A model generated the notes under the pieces. The model made no database searches, had not been told where the DNA came from, and worked only from the letters and a program-made list of their open reading frames with translations. Both the position numbers and the translations under genes were made by a program. A stretch of DNA of 64,000 bases, from the NCBI GenBank assembly GCA_963521185.1, contig CAUQTV010000003.1, positions 248,001 to 312,000 on the forward strand. Direction: 5' to 3'. The DNA comes from Enterobacter_D sp963521185. GTDB taxonomy: Bacteria > Pseudomonadota > Gammaproteobacteria > Enterobacterales > Enterobacteriaceae. Shown here in pieces: positions 62,060 through 64,000 of this stretch; within the stretch, counting starts at the first letter, position 1; each line of letters opens with the position of its first letter.

Positions 62060-62698
62060 ATGAAATTCGATACGCGCTTAACGCCTGCCACCGTTGTGAT
62101 GGCCCTGTTTTGTTTGTTGCCGCCTTTTTTGCCGGGTATGTCGTTCCCGCTTTATCACGGGATCGCTGTTTCCTGTGTGGAAAATGCACAGGCGCTGTGG
62201 CTCTTTTTCTGCCTTATGTTTACCCTAAATTTTGTGCATAAAACGCGGTTAATGGCCGGGCCGAAACTGTTCTGGCTGTGGTCTGCCGCATGGTGGCTGG
62301 TGTTGTTTGGCCGCAGCACCAGTTGGGGACGCGATTATTTCCCTGAAGGCCCGCGGTTGCTGTTTCGCATCATTTCTGTGCTGCTTATTGCAGCCCTTGT
62401 TTTGCCGGTCTTCTTCTCGCCGCTCTTAAGAAAAGAAATCCTTTATCGGCTTCGCAATGACAGCCTGCTTATCTGGACGTTTTCATTAGTGGTGCTGACC
62501 TTTCTCATTGCCGATACCGTTGAGCATCATCGCCTGCTGTCGTTTATATTTCTGCGCGATTTAAGCTATCAGGATTTGACGGAAGAACTGTATGAATTTC
62601 CCTTCATGATAGGCCTGTTCTGCGTTGCCTGGGATTTGATGCAAAAGGAAAAGCACGCGAATGAGGTAATCGGTACGACGCCGTTAAGTGCGTCTTAG
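62060..62698 (+). CDS. Uncharacterised membrane protein of 212 residues
   Basis: I do not recognise this protein. It has about five or six hydrophobic segments: near VVMALFCLLPPFLPG, ALWLFFCLMFTLNFV, LFWLWSAAWWLVLFG, ISVLLIAALVLPVFFSPLL, LLIWTFSLVVLTFLIAD and FPFMIGLFCVAWDLM. A distinctive GRSTSWGRDYFPEGPR motif sits in a loop. No signal peptide or catalytic motif is evident. It lies between argU and the dlt-like genes on the opposite strand, and the AT-rich upstream 150 bases suggest acquired DNA. The ribosome site is weak, so the start at 62060 is tentative. Confidence 0.65.
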   Translation: MKFDTRLTPATVVMALFCLLPPFLPGMSFPLYHGIAVSCVENAQALWLFFCLMFTLNFVHKTRLMAGPKLFWLWSAAWWLVLFGRSTSWGRDYFPEGPRLLFRIISVLLIAALVLPVFFSPLLRKEILYRLRNDSLLIWTFSLVVLTFLIADTVEHHRLLSFIFLRDLSYQDLTEELYEFPFMIGLFCVAWDLMQKEKHANEVIGTTPLSAS

Positions 62699-62703
62699 CC
62701 CCA

Positions 62704-62738
62704 TAAAAAAGACCCCAGGCACAGGCCCAGGGTCTTTC
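62704..62738. terminator. Bidirectional terminator between the orphan and dlt-like genes
   Basis: AAGACCCCAGGC pairs with GCCCAGGGTCTT with one bulge. The stem is flanked by As on the left, giving a T run for minus-strand transcripts. It would end the dlt-like operon and the convergent orphan gene. Confidence 0.8.
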
Positions 62739-62752
62739 CACTCTTTTACAGG

Positions 62753-62974
62753 CTACCCGCGATGCTCTTCAATGTACTGCGCTAAATCCGCCGGGGTTTT
62801 CAGCACGGTGGCGACGTCGGTGGGGGCGATTGTGCAGCCGTAGACGTCCTGAACTTCCAGCACCATATCCACCGCCAGAATCGAGTCGAGAATATCGGAC
62901 GCAATCAGCTCATCGTGGAAACCCACTTTGCGGGATAAGATCTTTTCAAACAGCGCGAGAATGTCGTTTTCCAT
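62753..62974 (-). CDS. Acyl/D-alanyl carrier protein, DltC-like
   Basis: A 73-residue carrier protein. The phosphopantetheine serine lies in ASDILDSILAVDMVLEVQDV, a variant DS motif (DSI rather than DSL), and the helix pattern is that of ACP and DltC. The ATG at 62974 (MENDILALFEK) is chosen because AGGAAAA precedes it. An ATG at 62992 overlaps the preceding stop as ATGA and would add six residues. Adjacent to a DltA-like adenylating enzyme, it probably receives an activated amino acid or acyl group. Which one is unknown. Confidence 0.82.
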   Translation of the reverse strand: MENDILALFEKILSRKVGFHDELIASDILDSILAVDMVLEVQDVYGCTIAPTDVATVLKTPADLAQYIEEHRG

Positions 62975-62991
62975 TATTTTTCCTGGGATCA

Positions 62992-64000
62992 TCAGTGTGT
63001 ACGGGCATGGGTGTCGAGCAATTTACGGTCAATTTTGCCGTTCGGATTAAGCGGCAACGCGTCTTTAATAATGATCTGAGAAGGCACCATATAGTGTGGG
63101 ATCACCGCCGAGAGCGATGCTCTGATCGCTTCCGGTTCTAGCTGGGTTACGCAAAACGCGGCAATACGCAGCACACCGCCGCCGGATTTCATCAGCGGCA
63201 GCACCACGGCTTCGTGGATGCCGGACATCGCCAGCAGGCGGTTCTCAATTTCATTAATTTCAATACGGTAGCCGTTCAGTTTGATCTGGCTGTCGTTGCG
63301 GCCCTGGCAGTAAAGCAGCCCATCCTCATAGCCCAAATCACCGGTGCGGTAGCCCCGGAACGGCTCATTTTCACGGTGCAGCAGTTTCTGCGCGTTCTCT
63401 TCGGCAAGGCCCAGATAGCCGCGCATCACGTTTTTGCCCCAAATGATCAGCTCGCCGTCAGGGGTAATTTCCATATGGGAATCCGGCATCATCGCACCGA
63501 CGGGCAGCAGATCGTTGTCGCTGTGCAGAATGTCGTCGGTAATCTCTATCACCGTGGTGGCGATAGTGGCTTCCGTGGGGCCATAAGCATTGAGAATTTT
63601 GGCGTGCGGGAAGCGGCGGCGCAGCTGTTTGACCAGCGCTTTATTCAGCACCTCGCCGATAAACACGAACACGCCAAGGGCAGGCAGATAATTACTGTTG
63701 AACTCAGGGGAAAGCAGCTTCTGGTAAGCAAATGACGGCGTCGAAACCCATACGGAAACCGCGTTATCTTTCAGGCGCGCAAGCCAGTGCTCAGCGGCGA
63801 TATCCTCTTTGGCGTTCAGCACAATGTGCCCGCCGGTCGCCAGGTTTGCCAGCAGCGGAATAAGCGACAAATCAAAGCTGAACACCGCATGGTTCATCAG
63901 CACCGGGCGCTCAGGCAGCGAAAAATCTTCGCGCACCCATTTCATAAAATGCCACAGGCTCTCACGCCCAATCTGCACGCCTTTTGGCTTACCGGTGCTG
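62992..64000 (-). CDS. AMP-dependent adenylating enzyme, DltA-like, 5' end outside the window
   Basis: The gene runs off the right edge, so only its C-terminal 335 or so residues are seen. Core adenylation motifs are in order: STGKPKG at the edge (A3), NAYGPTEATIATT (A5), YRTGDLG (A7), GRNDSQIKLNGYRIEINEIE (A8) and PLNPNGKIDRKLL (A10 with the catalytic Lys). FSFDLSLIPLLANLATGG is DltA-like. This family includes D-alanine-carrier-protein ligases and stand-alone NRPS adenylation domains. The next gene is a carrier protein, consistent with dltA-dltC. The substrate cannot be told from this part. Confidence 0.85.
   Translation of the reverse strand, partial: STGKPKGVQIGRESLWHFMKWVREDFSLPERPVLMNHAVFSFDLSLIPLLANLATGGHIVLNAKEDIAAEHWLARLKDNAVSVWVSTPSFAYQKLLSPEFNSNYLPALGVFVFIGEVLNKALVKQLRRRFPHAKILNAYGPTEATIATTVIEITDDILHSDNDLLPVGAMMPDSHMEITPDGELIIWGKNVMRGYLGLAEENAQKLLHRENEPFRGYRTGDLGYEDGLLYCQGRNDSQIKLNGYRIEINEIENRLLAMSGIHEAVVLPLMKSGGGVLRIAAFCVTQLEPEAIRASLSAVIPHYMVPSQIIIKDALPLNPNGKIDRKLLDTHARTH

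Noticed and set aside
61907..64000. Prophage attachment repeat for argU
   Set aside because: I looked for a repeated copy of the argU 3' end (GGTTCGAGCC...GGGCGTACCA) after the tRNA and found none inside the window. No integrase is visible, so a prophage cannot be claimed.

Overview
The window is chromosomal DNA of a member of the Enterobacteriaceae. Most genes, their order and the lengths of their products match the Escherichia coli backbone from ybaN-apt-dnaX to cysS-ybcJ-folD-argU. Protein sequences differ from E. coli at many positions, and several E. coli genes are missing (aes, the rhsD block, selU, ybbV, ybcI). Other genes sit in their place, so this is not E. coli itself. An Enterobacter/Leclercia/Lelliottia/Citrobacter-type relative is plausible, but the genus cannot be fixed from the sequence alone. 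No insertion sequence, integrase or CRISPR array was seen.

Layout. 1-13 kb: ybaN, apt, dnaX, ybaB, an inserted LysR regulator plus pirin, recR, htpG, adk, hemH, gsk, ybaL. 13-21 kb: fsr, ushA, ybaK, the sRNA gene chiX, ybaP, copA and cueR. 21-28 kb: ybbJ-qmcA, cnoX, ybbO, tesA and the ybbA-ybbP ABC system. 28-32.4 kb: an accessory block with a porin and a MetQNI-type ABC importer, where E. coli has rhsD and selU. 32.4-53 kb: a complete purine-ureide locus. allS, allA and allR come first. They are followed by gcl-hyi-glxR-ybbW-allB-ybbY-glxK, a yebB homologue, and allD-allC-allE facing fdrA-ylbE-ylbF-ybcF. 53-57.6 kb: purEK, lpxH, ppiB, cysS. 57.6-60.3 kb: an inserted MalI-like repressor and MalX-like PTS transporter. 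60.5-61.6 kb: ybcJ, folD. 61.8 kb: tRNA-Arg(UCU). From 62 kb to the edge: an orphan membrane protein, then a carrier protein and an adenylating enzyme that resemble DltC and DltA.

How the genes work together. AllB opens allantoin to allantoate. AllC and AllE convert allantoate to ureidoglycolate. AllA splits ureidoglycolate to glyoxylate, which Gcl, GlxR and GlxK turn into glycerate phosphate; Hyi isomerises the intermediate. Alternatively AllD oxidises ureidoglycolate to oxalurate. The FdrA/YlbE/YlbF proteins then split oxalurate to oxamate and carbamoyl phosphate, and YbcF makes ATP from carbamoyl phosphate. Two near-identical 17-bp AllR operators control the allA and gcl sides. The allD/fdrA divergent region holds a 13-bp inverted repeat and a CRP/FNR-like palindrome that are good candidates for AllS-dependent control.

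The sequence also preserves two programmed -1 frameshift sites (dnaX and copA), each with an immediate stop in the shifted frame. The most interesting accessory parts are the porin/MetQNI-like module beside the ureide locus, the LysR-pirin pair between ybaB and recR, the PTS module with a twin AACGTT operator, and the dlt-like genes downstream of argU.
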